Assembly (NCBI GenBank): GCA_021204905.1
Contig: JAJPYN010000019.1
Span: 124,001 to 188,000, forward strand
Length of the DNA stretch: 64,000 bases
Source: Prevotella sp.
Lineage (GTDB): Bacteria; Bacteroidota; Bacteroidia; Bacteroidales; Bacteroidaceae
Direction: 5' to 3'
The translations under genes were made by a program, and so were the position numbers. Position 1 is the stretch's first letter. Each line of letters opens with the position of its first letter. The notes under the pieces were generated by a model. The model saw only the letters and a list, made by a program, of their open reading frames with translations. It was not told where the DNA came from and ran no database searches. This document shows positions 55,454 to 63,827 of the stretch, piece by piece.

Positions 55454-55972
55454 ATGGACAACAAAAACGAGCTTTTTCCTATTGTCGACGCCGAGGGCAC
55501 CGTTGTGGGCAGCATAACGCGCGGCGAGGCTCACGGCGGCGGCAAGGCGCTTCACCCCGTGGTGCATCTTCACGTTTTCAACAGTCGCGGCGAGCTGTTT
55601 TTGCAGAAGCGTCCGGCGTGGAAAGATGTGCAGCCCGGCAAGTGGGACACGGCCTGCGGAGGGCATGTCGACTATGGCGAGACGGCGGAAGAGGCGTTGC
55701 TGCGCGAGGCTGTCGAGGAGCTTGGCATCAGCGGGTTCCGCGCGCGGTTTCTCGGCAAATATGTTTACGAAAGCGCGAACGAGAAGGAGCTTGTTTACGT
55801 CAACGCCACCCTCTTCGACGGACCTGTGAAGCCTGACCCTGACGAGCTCGACGGCGGCCGCTTTTGGACTAAGGACGAGATTGCCGCGGCCATCGGCACA
55901 AACATCCTCACGCCTAATTTCGAGAGCGAGTACGCGCGGTTTTTCGGGTCAGGCAACGGGCAACTGAGTTGA
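55454..55972 (+). CDS. Nudix hydrolase, IPP-isomerase-like subfamily
   Basis: 172 residues. Complete Nudix box GGHVDYGETAEEALLREAVEELG at about 73-95, with HLHVFNSRGELFLQKRP before it. The pattern is that of the YfcD/IDI-like group. Placed 6 bp after ispE, so a link to isoprenoid diphosphates is possible, but true type I isomerases carry extra Cys/Glu catalytic residues I do not see clearly. The stop is followed by an in-frame open stretch made of tandem repeats. Confidence 0.88.
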   Translation: MDNKNELFPIVDAEGTVVGSITRGEAHGGGKALHPVVHLHVFNSRGELFLQKRPAWKDVQPGKWDTACGGHVDYGETAEEALLREAVEELGISGFRARFLGKYVYESANEKELVYVNATLFDGPVKPDPDELDGGRFWTKDEIAAAIGTNILTPNFESEYARFFGSGNGQLS

Positions 55973-56042
55973 GAGGCCGGCAGCCCGGGGCAATTGACAA
56001 CTATGGGACTAACAAAAACGAGCCACACCGGAGAATTTGGTA

Positions 56043-56194
56043 TGGTTCGTTTCGTTTCAATTCGATTCGTTTCGTTTCAATTCGATTCGTTTCGATTAAC
56101 CTTTCGTTTCAATTCGATTAACGTTTCGTTTCGGTTAAACTTTCGTTTCAATTCGATTAACGTTTCGTTTCGGTTAACCTTTCGTTTAAATTCC
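56043..56194 (+). repeat. 20-bp and 39-bp tandem arrays before tRNA-Met
   Basis: First two 20-bp units of GTTTCGTTTCAATTCGATTC, then a 39-bp unit built from TTTCGTTTCAATTCGATTAA and CGTTTCG pieces, present 2.6 times. The vocabulary (GGTTCGTTTC, TTTCAATTC) matches the tails of dispersed copies B and C. The frame of the Nudix gene stays open through it, but the peptide is low complexity and not called. Confidence 0.85.
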
Positions 56195-56207
56195 TTTTGA
56201 AAAGGAG

Positions 56208-56281
56208 TAGCGCGGGGGGGCCACGATCCCTCGACCTCCGGATTATGAATCCGACGCTCTAACCAGCTGAGCTACCGCGCC
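56208..56281 (-). tRNA. tRNA-Met (anticodon CAT), unusual T arm
   Basis: 74-nt cloverleaf: acceptor GGCGCGG/CCGCGCT (one G-T), D arm GCTC..GAGC, anticodon stem TCGGA/TCCGG with loop TTCATAA, variable AGGTC. The T arm is GAGGG, loop ATCGTGG, CCCCC: position 50 is an A-C mismatch, and T54/A58 of the normal TTCGA loop are A and T. CCA not encoded. Elongator Met is the default reading; lysidine tRNA-Ile cannot be excluded. Confidence 0.88.
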
Positions 56282-56310
56282 AAAGGGTGCGTTTTTTGCG
56301 AACGCGGATG

Positions 56311-56318
56311 CAAAGGTA
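56311..56318 (-). promoter_or_regulatory. -7 box of tRNA-Met
   Basis: Minus-strand TACCTTTG, 29 bp before the tRNA 5' end; no -33 TTTG at the standard distance. Confidence 0.6.
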
Positions 56319-56373
56319 ACTTGTGAGGAGCGATTTTGCAAGAAACCGGCGCACTTTTTTCCGCGGCCAATCA

Positions 56374-56405
56374 TTTGCCGGTGTGTGGGGAAAGTTTTAC
56401 TTTTG
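56374..56405 (+). promoter_or_regulatory. Promoter of the PBP1A gene
   Basis: TTTG at 56374-56377, 20 bp, TACTTTTG at 56398-56405. It overlaps the ORF-track start at 56385 and so fixes the real start at 56439. Confidence 0.78.
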
Positions 56406-56438
56406 CATAACGTGCGCGGCGCGGTATTTCTTTCAGCT

Positions 56439-58787
56439 ATGCGGAAGGCTATAATCATTTTTCTTTGGGCATTGCTTGCGGCGGTTGTCGTGAGCGCCGC
56501 CGGTGTGTTCTTCGCCATTTGGAACGGGTGGATAGGATATATGCCCGACTTGGAGGATTTGCAGAATCCTATCAGCAAGAGTGCTACACAGATCATCTCG
56601 TCAGACGGCAAATTGCTCGGCACGTGGAGCTATAACAAGGAGAACCGCGTTATTGTAGACTATAATGAAATCTCCGAGAACGTCATCAAAGCGTTAGTTG
56701 CCACGGAGGATGCGCGTTTCTATGACCATTCCGGCATCGACTTCCGCGCCTTGCTGCGTGCCGTTGTGAAGCGCGGAATGTTCGGCAGCGAGAGTGCGGG
56801 CGGCGGGTCGACCATCACGCAACAGTTGGCAAAACTCGTTTATACGCAGCGTGAAGGCATCGCGCACAACAGTACGGAGCGCCTTATGCAGAAGCCTATC
56901 GAGTGGGTGATAGCCGTCAAGCTCGAACGCTATTATACGAAAGAGGAGATCCTCGCGCTATATCTCAATCAGTTTGATTTCCTCCATAACGCCGTCGGCA
57001 TTAAGACTGCGGCGAACACGTATTTCTCTAAGGAGCCGTCGGAGCTGACAATCAACGAGGCGGCGTTGCTCGTGGGGCTGTGCAAGAACCCGTCGCTGTT
57101 CAACCCCGTGCGCTATCCCGAGCGTGCCACACAGCGGCGCAATGTTGTTTTGCAGCAGATGCGCAAGGAGAAATACATCACCTCCGCCGCCTACGACAGC
57201 CTCGCCGCAGAGCCGATAATGCTGCATTTCCGCCGCACGGACCATAAAGACGGCATCGCGCCTTATTTCAGGGAGTTCCTCCGCCAGTGCCTTACGGCGG
57301 ACAAGCCCGTGCGCGAGAACTATCCCGAATGGAACTACCGGCAGTTCGTGTCCGACTCTATCGCTTGGGAAAACGACCCGATGTACGGATGGTGCAAGAA
57401 GAACAGGAAGCGGGACGGCACGCCGTATAATATATATGAGGACGGTTTGAAGGTGTTCACCACTATCGACACGCGCATGCAGCAGTATGCCGAGGAGAGC
57501 GTCGAAGCGCATGTCGGCAAGTATCTGCAGCCCGCTTTTGACGCGGGAAACCGACACAAGCCCAATGCTCCGTTCACCGACCAGCTCACCCCAAGCGAGG
57601 TGGAGGCTATCATGAATCGTGCCGTGGTGCAGAGCGAACGCTACAACGTGATGCTGTCGGCAGGCTATTCGAAAGAGGAGATCCTCGCATCGTTCCACAA
57701 GAGAGTGCCGATGACGGTCTTCTCGTATAAAGGCGAGATTGACACGGTGATGACCCCGCTCGACTCCATTCGCTATTACAAATCGTTCCTGCGCGCGGGT
57801 TTCATGTCGATGGACCCGACAACCGGATATGTTAAAGCGTACGTCGGCGGGGTGAACTATCATTATTTCATGTATGATATGGTGTCGACGGGGCGCCGTC
57901 AAGTGGGCTCCACTATCAAGCCGTACCTCTATTCTCTTGCTATGGAAAACGGGTTTACGCCTTGCGACGAGGCACCTAACGTGCAGCAGACATATATCGT
58001 TGCGGGTCAGGCGTGGACACCGCGCAACTCCTCTAACGCCCGTTATGGCGAGATGGTAACGCTCAAATGGGGCTTGGCGCAGTCTAACAATTGGATATCC
58101 GCTTATCTGATGAGCCGCCTCTCGCCCGAGCAGTTTGTCGCGCTGTTGCGGGCATACGGCATCGACAATCCCGACATCCACCCGTCAATGTCGTTATGTC
58201 TCGGTCCGTGCGAGGTGAGCGTGTCGCAGATGGTGAGCGGATACAGCGCTTTCGTGAACCACGGCATCCGCACGTCTCCCGTATTCGTTACCCGCATAGA
58301 AGACAGTGAGGGCAACGTCCTTGCGGAGTTTTCCCCGCGTATGAACGAGGTGATTTCCGCCGATGCCGCCGACAAGATGCTCACGTTGCTGCGTGCCGTA
58401 GTGGATGAAGGAACGGCGCACCGAGTGCGGTTCAAGTATAATATTGAGGGGGAAATAGGCGGCAAGACGGGCACGACAAACCGCAACTCCGACGGCTGGT
58501 TTATGGGTTTCACGCCGCAACTGGTGTCGGGCTGTTGGGTAGGCGGCGAGGATCGCGACATCCATTTCGACTCGATGGTCTACGGACAAGGCGCGTCGAT
58601 GGCGCTGCCGATTTGGGCGTATTATATGCAGAAAGTGTATGCCGACCCGTCGTTAGGCTATTCCCCCGCCGTGAGGTTTGACCTGCCGGAGGATTACGAC
58701 CCGTGTGCCGCGACGGGAGAGGACGACTTTTCTCCCGATGAAGAGGACGACATGTCGGGCATAGACATAGAGTCGGTCTATGAATAA
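56439..58787 (+). CDS. Penicillin-binding protein 1A
   Basis: Bifunctional peptidoglycan synthase, 782 residues from the ATG at 56439. One N-terminal membrane helix (AIIIFLWALLAAVVVSAAGVFF), the GT51 transglycosylase domain with catalytic EDARFYDHSG near 88-97 and GGGSTITQQLAKL, then the transpeptidase with Ser in GSTIKP (about 491), SNN (about 549) and KTGTT (about 675). Ends in an acidic tail. mutS2 follows 44 bp later. Confidence 0.95.
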   Translation: MRKAIIIFLWALLAAVVVSAAGVFFAIWNGWIGYMPDLEDLQNPISKSATQIISSDGKLLGTWSYNKENRVIVDYNEISENVIKALVATEDARFYDHSGIDFRALLRAVVKRGMFGSESAGGGSTITQQLAKLVYTQREGIAHNSTERLMQKPIEWVIAVKLERYYTKEEILALYLNQFDFLHNAVGIKTAANTYFSKEPSELTINEAALLVGLCKNPSLFNPVRYPERATQRRNVVLQQMRKEKYITSAAYDSLAAEPIMLHFRRTDHKDGIAPYFREFLRQCLTADKPVRENYPEWNYRQFVSDSIAWENDPMYGWCKKNRKRDGTPYNIYEDGLKVFTTIDTRMQQYAEESVEAHVGKYLQPAFDAGNRHKPNAPFTDQLTPSEVEAIMNRAVVQSERYNVMLSAGYSKEEILASFHKRVPMTVFSYKGEIDTVMTPLDSIRYYKSFLRAGFMSMDPTTGYVKAYVGGVNYHYFMYDMVSTGRRQVGSTIKPYLYSLAMENGFTPCDEAPNVQQTYIVAGQAWTPRNSSNARYGEMVTLKWGLAQSNNWISAYLMSRLSPEQFVALLRAYGIDNPDIHPSMSLCLGPCEVSVSQMVSGYSAFVNHGIRTSPVFVTRIEDSEGNVLAEFSPRMNEVISADAADKMLTLLRAVVDEGTAHRVRFKYNIEGEIGGKTGTTNRNSDGWFMGFTPQLVSGCWVGGEDRDIHFDSMVYGQGASMALPIWAYYMQKVYADPSLGYSPAVRFDLPEDYDPCAATGEDDFSPDEEDDMSGIDIESVYE

Positions 58788-58831
58788 GGATTTATATAGG
58801 CGCCGGCTTTCAGACGCGTATCATCTCTTTT

Positions 58832-61381
58832 ATGATTTATCCTGCTGACTTTGAGGCGAAAATTGGCTTCTCGCGAATACGTGCGATGCTGCGTGAGGCG
58901 TGTATGTCGACACTGGGCGAGGAGAAAGTCGACAGCATGCAGATGATGTACTCTACGGCTGAGATACGCGAAAAGTTGGTGAGAGTGAGCGAGTTGCGCC
59001 TATTGCTGGCGGAGCGTGAGGATTTCCCGCTGACATATTACTTCGACATGCGGCAGAGCGTGAGCCGTCTGCGAATAGAGAACACGCATCTCGACGAGAG
59101 GGAACTGTTCGACTTACGCCGCTCCCTAGACACCATCCACACAATAAAGACAATCCTCGTGCCGGCGGAGTTCCGCTTGGGCGATGAGGTGAAATATCCT
59201 CATTTGCAGATACTTGCCGAGGAGGTGAGCAGCTTTCCCGAGATAGTAAGACGCATTGACGGCATACTCGACAAATACGGACGGCTGCGCGACACGGCAT
59301 CTCCCGAACTGCAAAGGATACGCCGCGAACTGAAACAAGCGGAGGGCAGCGTCTCGCGAACATTATATAATATATTGCGTCAGGCACAGCAAGACGGACT
59401 TGTCGACAAGGATGCCGCACCGACATTGCGCGACGGCAGACTGGTGATACCCGTCTCGCCGGCAATGAAACGCCGCATACCCGGCATAGTCCACGACGAG
59501 AGCGCTACGGGAAAGACGGCATACGTAGAGCCGACAGAGGTGGTGGAGGCGAACAATAAGCTGCGGGCATTGGAGGCGGAAGAGAAGAAAGAAACGGTCA
59601 GAATACTCACCGAATTTGCCAAAGTGCTGCGCCCCGACGCACGTTATATCGCGGCATCATACGACCTGTTGGCACACATCGATTTCCTCAGAGCCAAGCT
59701 GATAGTGGCGGAAAAATACGGCGGGATAGAGCCGGAAGTGGCGGACCGACCGCTAATAGACTGGGTGGAGGCGCGTCATCCCCTCTTGCAGGAGACGCTC
59801 GAGAAAGCGGGAAGGAAGATTGTACCGCTCGATATAAGCCTTAGCGAAGAGGGCAGAATACTCGTCATATCGGGACCTAACGCGGGCGGCAAGTCGGTGT
59901 GCCTCGAGACGGCGGGACTGTTGCAGTATATGCTCCAATGCGGTTTGCCCGTACCGATAAAGGATAACTCCCGTTGCGGCGTATTCTCCGACATAATGCT
60001 CGACATAGGCGACGAGCAGAGCATAGAGAACGACCTGTCCACCTACTCCTCACATCTGCGCAATATGAACCGTATGATGCGCAGCGCGTCGCCGAAGTCG
60101 CTGATGCTGATAGACGAGTTCGGCGCGGGCACGGAGCCGCAGATTGGCGGGGCGATAGCCGAGGCGATACTCACCCGGCTGTGGGAGAAAGGCACGTTCG
60201 CCGTCATCACAACCCACTATCAGAACCTGAAACATTTCGCCGACAATCACGAGGCAGTGGTCAACGGCGCAATGCTCTACGACCGCAATCGTATGCAGGC
60301 GCTGTTCCAACTGCAAATCGGGCGGCCCGGCTCGTCGTTTGCAATAGAGATAGCAAGGCAGACGGGTGTGCCCGAAGACGTGATACAGATGGCGGCGGAC
60401 ATAGTGGGACAAGACTATATCCAGGCGGATAAATACCTCCAAGACATCGTGCGCGACAAGCGTTATTGGGAAGCCAAGCGGCAGACAATCCACCAAAGGG
60501 AGAAGGATATGCAGCGCGCCATCGACCGCTACGAGACATCCCTCGCCGACATAGAGCGGCAGAGGAAAGACATTCTCCGGCGGGCAAAGGAGCAGGCGGA
60601 GGAGATTCTGCAAGAGAGCAACCGCCGCATAGAGAACACCATCCGCGAGATACGCGAGCAACAGGCGGAGAAAGAAGCCGTAAAGAAGATGCGCGAGGAG
60701 CTTGATACCTTCCGGCAGGAGGTGCAGGATATTGATACGAAATCCGCAGATGATGCCATTCAGAAGAAGATAGAGCAGATTACGGCGCGGCGGGAGCGGC
60801 AAAAGAAGCGCAAGGCGGAGCGGCAAAAGACAGCGGCGGACAGCACCAAACAGCAGCCCGAACAGCCGTCCGCAACCGAGATGCAGATAGTTTCGGGCGA
60901 CAGCGTGAGGATGAGAGGGCACGAGAGTGTCGGTACGGTGGAGAAGACCGACGGCAAAACGGCAACGGTCATCTTCGGGGAAATGCGGACGAAAGTGCCA
61001 GTCCGGCGGTTGGAGAAAGCCGATAACGCCGCCGGCAACGTATGCAAGCCCGACACGGCGGGAACCAAGCACACCGACCTGAACACGATAAGCGTCTCAC
61101 ATGCCACACGCGCCACGATAGACGAGCACCGCAAGGCATTCCGGCAAGAGATTGACGTGCGCGGCATGCGGGGCGACGAAGCGATGAACGCCGTGATGTA
61201 TTTCATCGATGACGCCATCCTCGCGGGCGTCAGTCAGGTACGTATCCTGCACGGCAAGGGCGACGGCATACTCCGCCAGATTATCCGCGACTACCTCGCC
61301 ACCGTGCCCGGCATAACCTCCTTCCGCGACGAGCATGTCCAGTTCGGCGGCGCAGGCATCACCGTCGTTGATTTTGAATGA
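58832..61381 (+). CDS. mutS2: Endonuclease MutS2
   Basis: 849 residues. Clamp and core domains, ATPase with Walker A GPNAGGKSV (about 348-356), LIDEFGAGTEP Walker B, a long coiled coil (about 510-680) and C-terminal Smr domain (RQEIDVRGMRGDEAM, ILHGKGDGILR, about 770-849). No mismatch-recognition domain, as expected for MutS2. It limits recombination and, in other bacteria, rescues collided ribosomes; which role applies is open. Followed by a repeat-rich gap convergent with the nuclease gene. Confidence 0.96.
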   Translation: MIYPADFEAKIGFSRIRAMLREACMSTLGEEKVDSMQMMYSTAEIREKLVRVSELRLLLAEREDFPLTYYFDMRQSVSRLRIENTHLDERELFDLRRSLDTIHTIKTILVPAEFRLGDEVKYPHLQILAEEVSSFPEIVRRIDGILDKYGRLRDTASPELQRIRRELKQAEGSVSRTLYNILRQAQQDGLVDKDAAPTLRDGRLVIPVSPAMKRRIPGIVHDESATGKTAYVEPTEVVEANNKLRALEAEEKKETVRILTEFAKVLRPDARYIAASYDLLAHIDFLRAKLIVAEKYGGIEPEVADRPLIDWVEARHPLLQETLEKAGRKIVPLDISLSEEGRILVISGPNAGGKSVCLETAGLLQYMLQCGLPVPIKDNSRCGVFSDIMLDIGDEQSIENDLSTYSSHLRNMNRMMRSASPKSLMLIDEFGAGTEPQIGGAIAEAILTRLWEKGTFAVITTHYQNLKHFADNHEAVVNGAMLYDRNRMQALFQLQIGRPGSSFAIEIARQTGVPEDVIQMAADIVGQDYIQADKYLQDIVRDKRYWEAKRQTIHQREKDMQRAIDRYETSLADIERQRKDILRRAKEQAEEILQESNRRIENTIREIREQQAEKEAVKKMREELDTFRQEVQDIDTKSADDAIQKKIEQITARRERQKKRKAERQKTAADSTKQQPEQPSATEMQIVSGDSVRMRGHESVGTVEKTDGKTATVIFGEMRTKVPVRRLEKADNAAGNVCKPDTAGTKHTDLNTISVSHATRATIDEHRKAFRQEIDVRGMRGDEAMNAVMYFIDDAILAGVSQVRILHGKGDGILRQIIRDYLATVPGITSFRDEHVQFGGAGITVVDFE

Positions 61382-61446
61382 ACCTTGAAAATTATTTAGT
61401 ACCCGAAACCAATCCGCACTGAAACCCTGACCCCGCTGCGTCGGGT

Positions 61447-61541
61447 TATAGTAGCTAATCGCGAAGCGCTGTCGAAGTGCAACGGAGAGAGAACTAAGAT
61501 AAACTTGCTTCCGAAATTAATTCGCTCCTGAAAATTATTTC
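61447..61541 (-). repeat. Dispersed TTAG-box repeat, copy E, and nuclease end repeat
   Basis: Minus strand: AAGTTTATCTTAGTT (61495-61509), then a diverged stretch with GCTTCGCGA and TAGCTACTA, ending near 61447; boxes are in the same order as copy F. Beside it, 17-18-bp units at 61507 and 61524 (GCTTCCGAAATTAATTC and GCTCCTGAAAATTATTTC) overlap the nuclease stop codon at 61535. A related piece (TTGAAAATTATTTAG) lies just after mutS2. Confidence 0.68.
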
Positions 61542-62479
61542 ACCAGCCGCAACCACTTCTTGCAATCGAACTTCGCCTCGGCGCGCCGCTCCACGTCTTT
61601 CGGGAGCTTTGAGAAGAAGTTGATGCCCGTGCGCGCCTCAACGCTGTCCACCGTTACGGCATAGCTCGCGACGGGCCGGTTGCTCTCGTCGTTGTTCATT
61701 ATGAAGCCAATCGCTTCGGCGCTATTGTCGCCCGTCCACCGCAGGACGACCTTAAAAAACTGCTTCGGCACCATCACCTTGTTTTTGCCGATGGTCTTGT
61801 AGGTCTCGCCCTTCTCGATGATCGGGCCGCAAACGATGTAGATGCTGTCGTACGCCACCGCCCACTTGCGGCACAGCGTCTCGAGCTCTTCCCAGTCGCC
61901 GGCGTTGAGCGTGTGGGTCTGCGGGCACATATTGCTGAAGAGGAAGCACTGGTTCATCGCCTCGCGCGAGTACTTGCAGTCGGCCGAAGGGCATTGGTGG
62001 CCGCGGTCGTAGCCGGAGCCGCGGTAGTCGCTGTCGAGCGCGATGGGCCCTTTCTTTATTGAGAAGTCAGGCTGGAAATCATTGGCACGTTTCTCCGTAC
62101 CTTGCGTCCGCTCTTTCGTGAGCACCCACGCCACCCAGTTGGGCACGCGCCGCTGCTTGTTGTACGACAGGGTGAAGCCTTCGTGAATGACAATCTCCTC
62201 GTCGCGGTCGGTGAGGTATGCGGGGATCTCGAGCCCTTTGGCTCGCACCTGCCCTCGCGAAGTTTTTTCCGGCTTTATCTTAATTGCTACTGCAGTCCCT
62301 TCGCCGCCCTGCGCCGCGCCATCCTCAGTTGTAAGTGTTCGGTTCGTTTCAACATTAGTCGAATTCGTTTCAACCTTAGCCTCTTCCTTACGGCTGTTGG
62401 CATACGACATGGCGACGGCAATGATGATTATCACAATCCAAAGGACTGCCTTGCCGCGCGGCGTGTTCTTCTTTTTCAT
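61535..62479 (-). CDS. Membrane-anchored DNA/RNA non-specific endonuclease
   Basis: 314 residues: N-terminal anchor helix (AVLWIVIIIIAVAMSYA, about 11-27), a low-complexity linker at about 33-75, then the beta-beta-alpha-metal nuclease domain with active site DRGH (158-161) and NMCPQTHTLNAGDWEELE supplying the metal Asn. It cuts DNA and RNA in the periplasm or at the cell surface. The linker is encoded by copy C of the dispersed repeat, which is part of the coding sequence here. Its 3' end carries a short tandem repeat. Confidence 0.9.
   Translation of the reverse strand: MKKKNTPRGKAVLWIVIIIIAVAMSYANSRKEEAKVETNSTNVETNRTLTTEDGAAQGGEGTAVAIKIKPEKTSRGQVRAKGLEIPAYLTDRDEEIVIHEGFTLSYNKQRRVPNWVAWVLTKERTQGTEKRANDFQPDFSIKKGPIALDSDYRGSGYDRGHQCPSADCKYSREAMNQCFLFSNMCPQTHTLNAGDWEELETLCRKWAVAYDSIYIVCGPIIEKGETYKTIGKNKVMVPKQFFKVVLRWTGDNSAEAIGFIMNNDESNRPVASYAVTVDSVEARTGINFFSKLPKDVERRAEAKFDCKKWLRLVK
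62265..62380 (+). repeat. Dispersed TTAG-box repeat, copy C, inside the nuclease gene
   Basis: CTTTATCTTAATTGCTACTG, a diverged GC-rich middle, CTCAGTTGT, then GGTTCGTTTCAAC and AATTCGTTTCAACC. The boxes follow the order of copy B. On the opposite strand it encodes about 40 linker residues of the nuclease (ETNSTNVETNRTL region) in an open frame. Confidence 0.8.
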
Positions 62480-62547
62480 AAGCTTCGCATTAACAGTTAT
62501 TTTGCCGTAAAGTTAACGATAATCCTTTTCTTTTCTGCCCTTTTCAT

Positions 62548-62555
62548 TACTTTTG
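62548..62555 (+). promoter_or_regulatory. -7 box of trmD
   Basis: TACTTTTG, 12 bp before the ATG at 62568. No -33 TTTG at the normal distance. Confidence 0.6.
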
Positions 62556-62567
62556 TAAATCAAAAAA

Positions 62568-63266
62568 ATGCGTATGCGAATAGACATTATCAGCGTGTTC
62601 CCGACGATGTTCGAGGGCTTCTTGGGCGAGTCGATAGTCGGCAGGGCGCGGCGTAAAGGGCTTGTCGACATACATTTGCATAATCTGCGCGACTACACCA
62701 CCGACAAGTGGCGGCGCGTCGACGACTATCCCTACGGCGGCTTCGCGGGGATGGTGATGCAGATTGAGCCGATCGACCGTTGCATCACGAGCCTCAAGGC
62801 CGAGCGCGACTACGACGATGTGATTTTCACGTCGCCCGACGGCGAGCGGTTTAACCAGCACGTGGCGAACGACCTTTCTTTGGCGGACAACCTCATCCTG
62901 CTCTGCGGGCATTACAAAGGCGTGGACCAGCGCGTGCGCGACCATCTTATCACGCGCGAGATTTCCGTCGGCGACTATGTGCTCACGGGCGGCGAGCTTG
63001 CTGCGGCGGTCATCACAGACGCTGTGGTAAGGCTGCTGCCGGGGGCTGTGGGCGACGAGCAGAGCGCGCTCTCCGACTGCTTCCAAGACGACCTCCTCGC
63101 AGCGCCGATCTACACCCGTCCGGCGGAATATAAAGGTTGGAAAGTGCCCGAAATTTTGCTCTCCGGCCACGAGGCAAACATCAAGGAATGGGAGCTGAAC
63201 GAGGCGATGGAGCGCACGAGAAAGCTGCGGCCGGACCTGCTTGAAGGCAATCAGGAAACGAAATAA
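62568..63266 (+). CDS. trmD: tRNA (guanine-N1)-methyltransferase
   Basis: Methylates G37 of tRNAs using AdoMet, preventing frameshifts. 232 residues of the SPOUT knot fold: [16 protein letters not shown] at the start, [24 protein letters not shown], and the knot [13 protein letters not shown]-type motif ([13 protein letters not shown]). A second in-frame ATG two codons later is possible. The -7 box lies 12 bp upstream. Confidence 0.96.
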   Translation: MRMRIDIISVFPTMFEGFLGESIVGRARRKGLVDIHLHNLRDYTTDKWRRVDDYPYGGFAGMVMQIEPIDRCITSLKAERDYDDVIFTSPDGERFNQHVANDLSLADNLILLCGHYKGVDQRVRDHLITREISVGDYVLTGGELAAAVITDAVVRLLPGAVGDEQSALSDCFQDDLLAAPIYTRPAEYKGWKVPEILLSGHEANIKEWELNEAMERTRKLRPDLLEGNQETK

Positions 63267-63278
63267 ATAAATGCAACA

Positions 63279-63710
63279 ATGCTCCGGAGAACACTCATCT
63301 TATCCTTGTCTTTGCTCGTTGCCCTTGCTGCAAACGCGCAAAGCGGCAGGCCGTTCGAGCGAACCGTTTATTGCGACGATTTCAACATCTTCATCGTGAT
63401 GAATTTCTACGACAAAAACATCACCATCGCCGGGCAGGAATTCATGGGCGAGATGGACGGTTACATCGGCGACAAAGAGGATTTCCGCGCGTGGTTTATC
63501 CTCGACAGCAGTCTTGTCAGCGACGATGAGGCCACGCTCGACATCATCAACACCGAGGGCAGCGAGGACCTCACAGCCACCCTGACGCACAACGCCGACG
63601 GCACGTTCACGCTGCGGCAGACCAGCGGCGCCGTACTGAAAATCGCGCGCGGGCAGAAGTGGCAGAAGTTGCCGAAAACGCTCGTATTCACAACTAAGGC
63701 GAAAGAATAA
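63279..63710 (+). CDS. Small secreted protein of unknown function
   Basis: 143 residues with a signal peptide (ends ALAANAQ, near residue 21). The mature part is short beta strands without a recognised motif (NIFIVMNFYDKNITIAGQEFMG, FTLRQTSGAVLKIARG). It starts 12 bp after trmD and is likely co-transcribed; function not inferred. Confidence 0.75.
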   Translation: MLRRTLILSLSLLVALAANAQSGRPFERTVYCDDFNIFIVMNFYDKNITIAGQEFMGEMDGYIGDKEDFRAWFILDSSLVSDDEATLDIINTEGSEDLTATLTHNADGTFTLRQTSGAVLKIARGQKWQKLPKTLVFTTKAKE

Positions 63711-63721
63711 ACCGCCGGAAG

Positions 63722-63752
63722 TTTGGCCGTTTGGCAGATTGCATTAACTTTG
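63722..63752 (+). promoter_or_regulatory. Promoter of the NfeD-like gene
   Basis: TTTG at 63722-63725, 19 bp, TAACTTTG at 63745-63752: full promoter match about 76 bp before the ATG at 63828. Confidence 0.8.
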
Positions 63753-63827
63753 CCTTCGGGCGATTTGAAATCAAGACAAACCCTTTTCTTTCGCCTGAAC
63801 AAACCTTTTAAAACAACAGCAAATAAA

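Noticed and set aside
55994-56200. ORF rich in Phe and Arg after the Nudix gene
   Set aside because: It is the translation of tandem arrays; it has no own start region and was described as repeat only.
56243-56623. Minus-strand ORF ending in FGAVAQLVRASDS
   Set aside because: The tail is the translation of tRNA-Met, a common false protein; the rest is antisense to the PBP1A start.
56958-58181. 407-codon minus-strand ORF
   Set aside because: Antisense to the PBP1A gene; no domain features.
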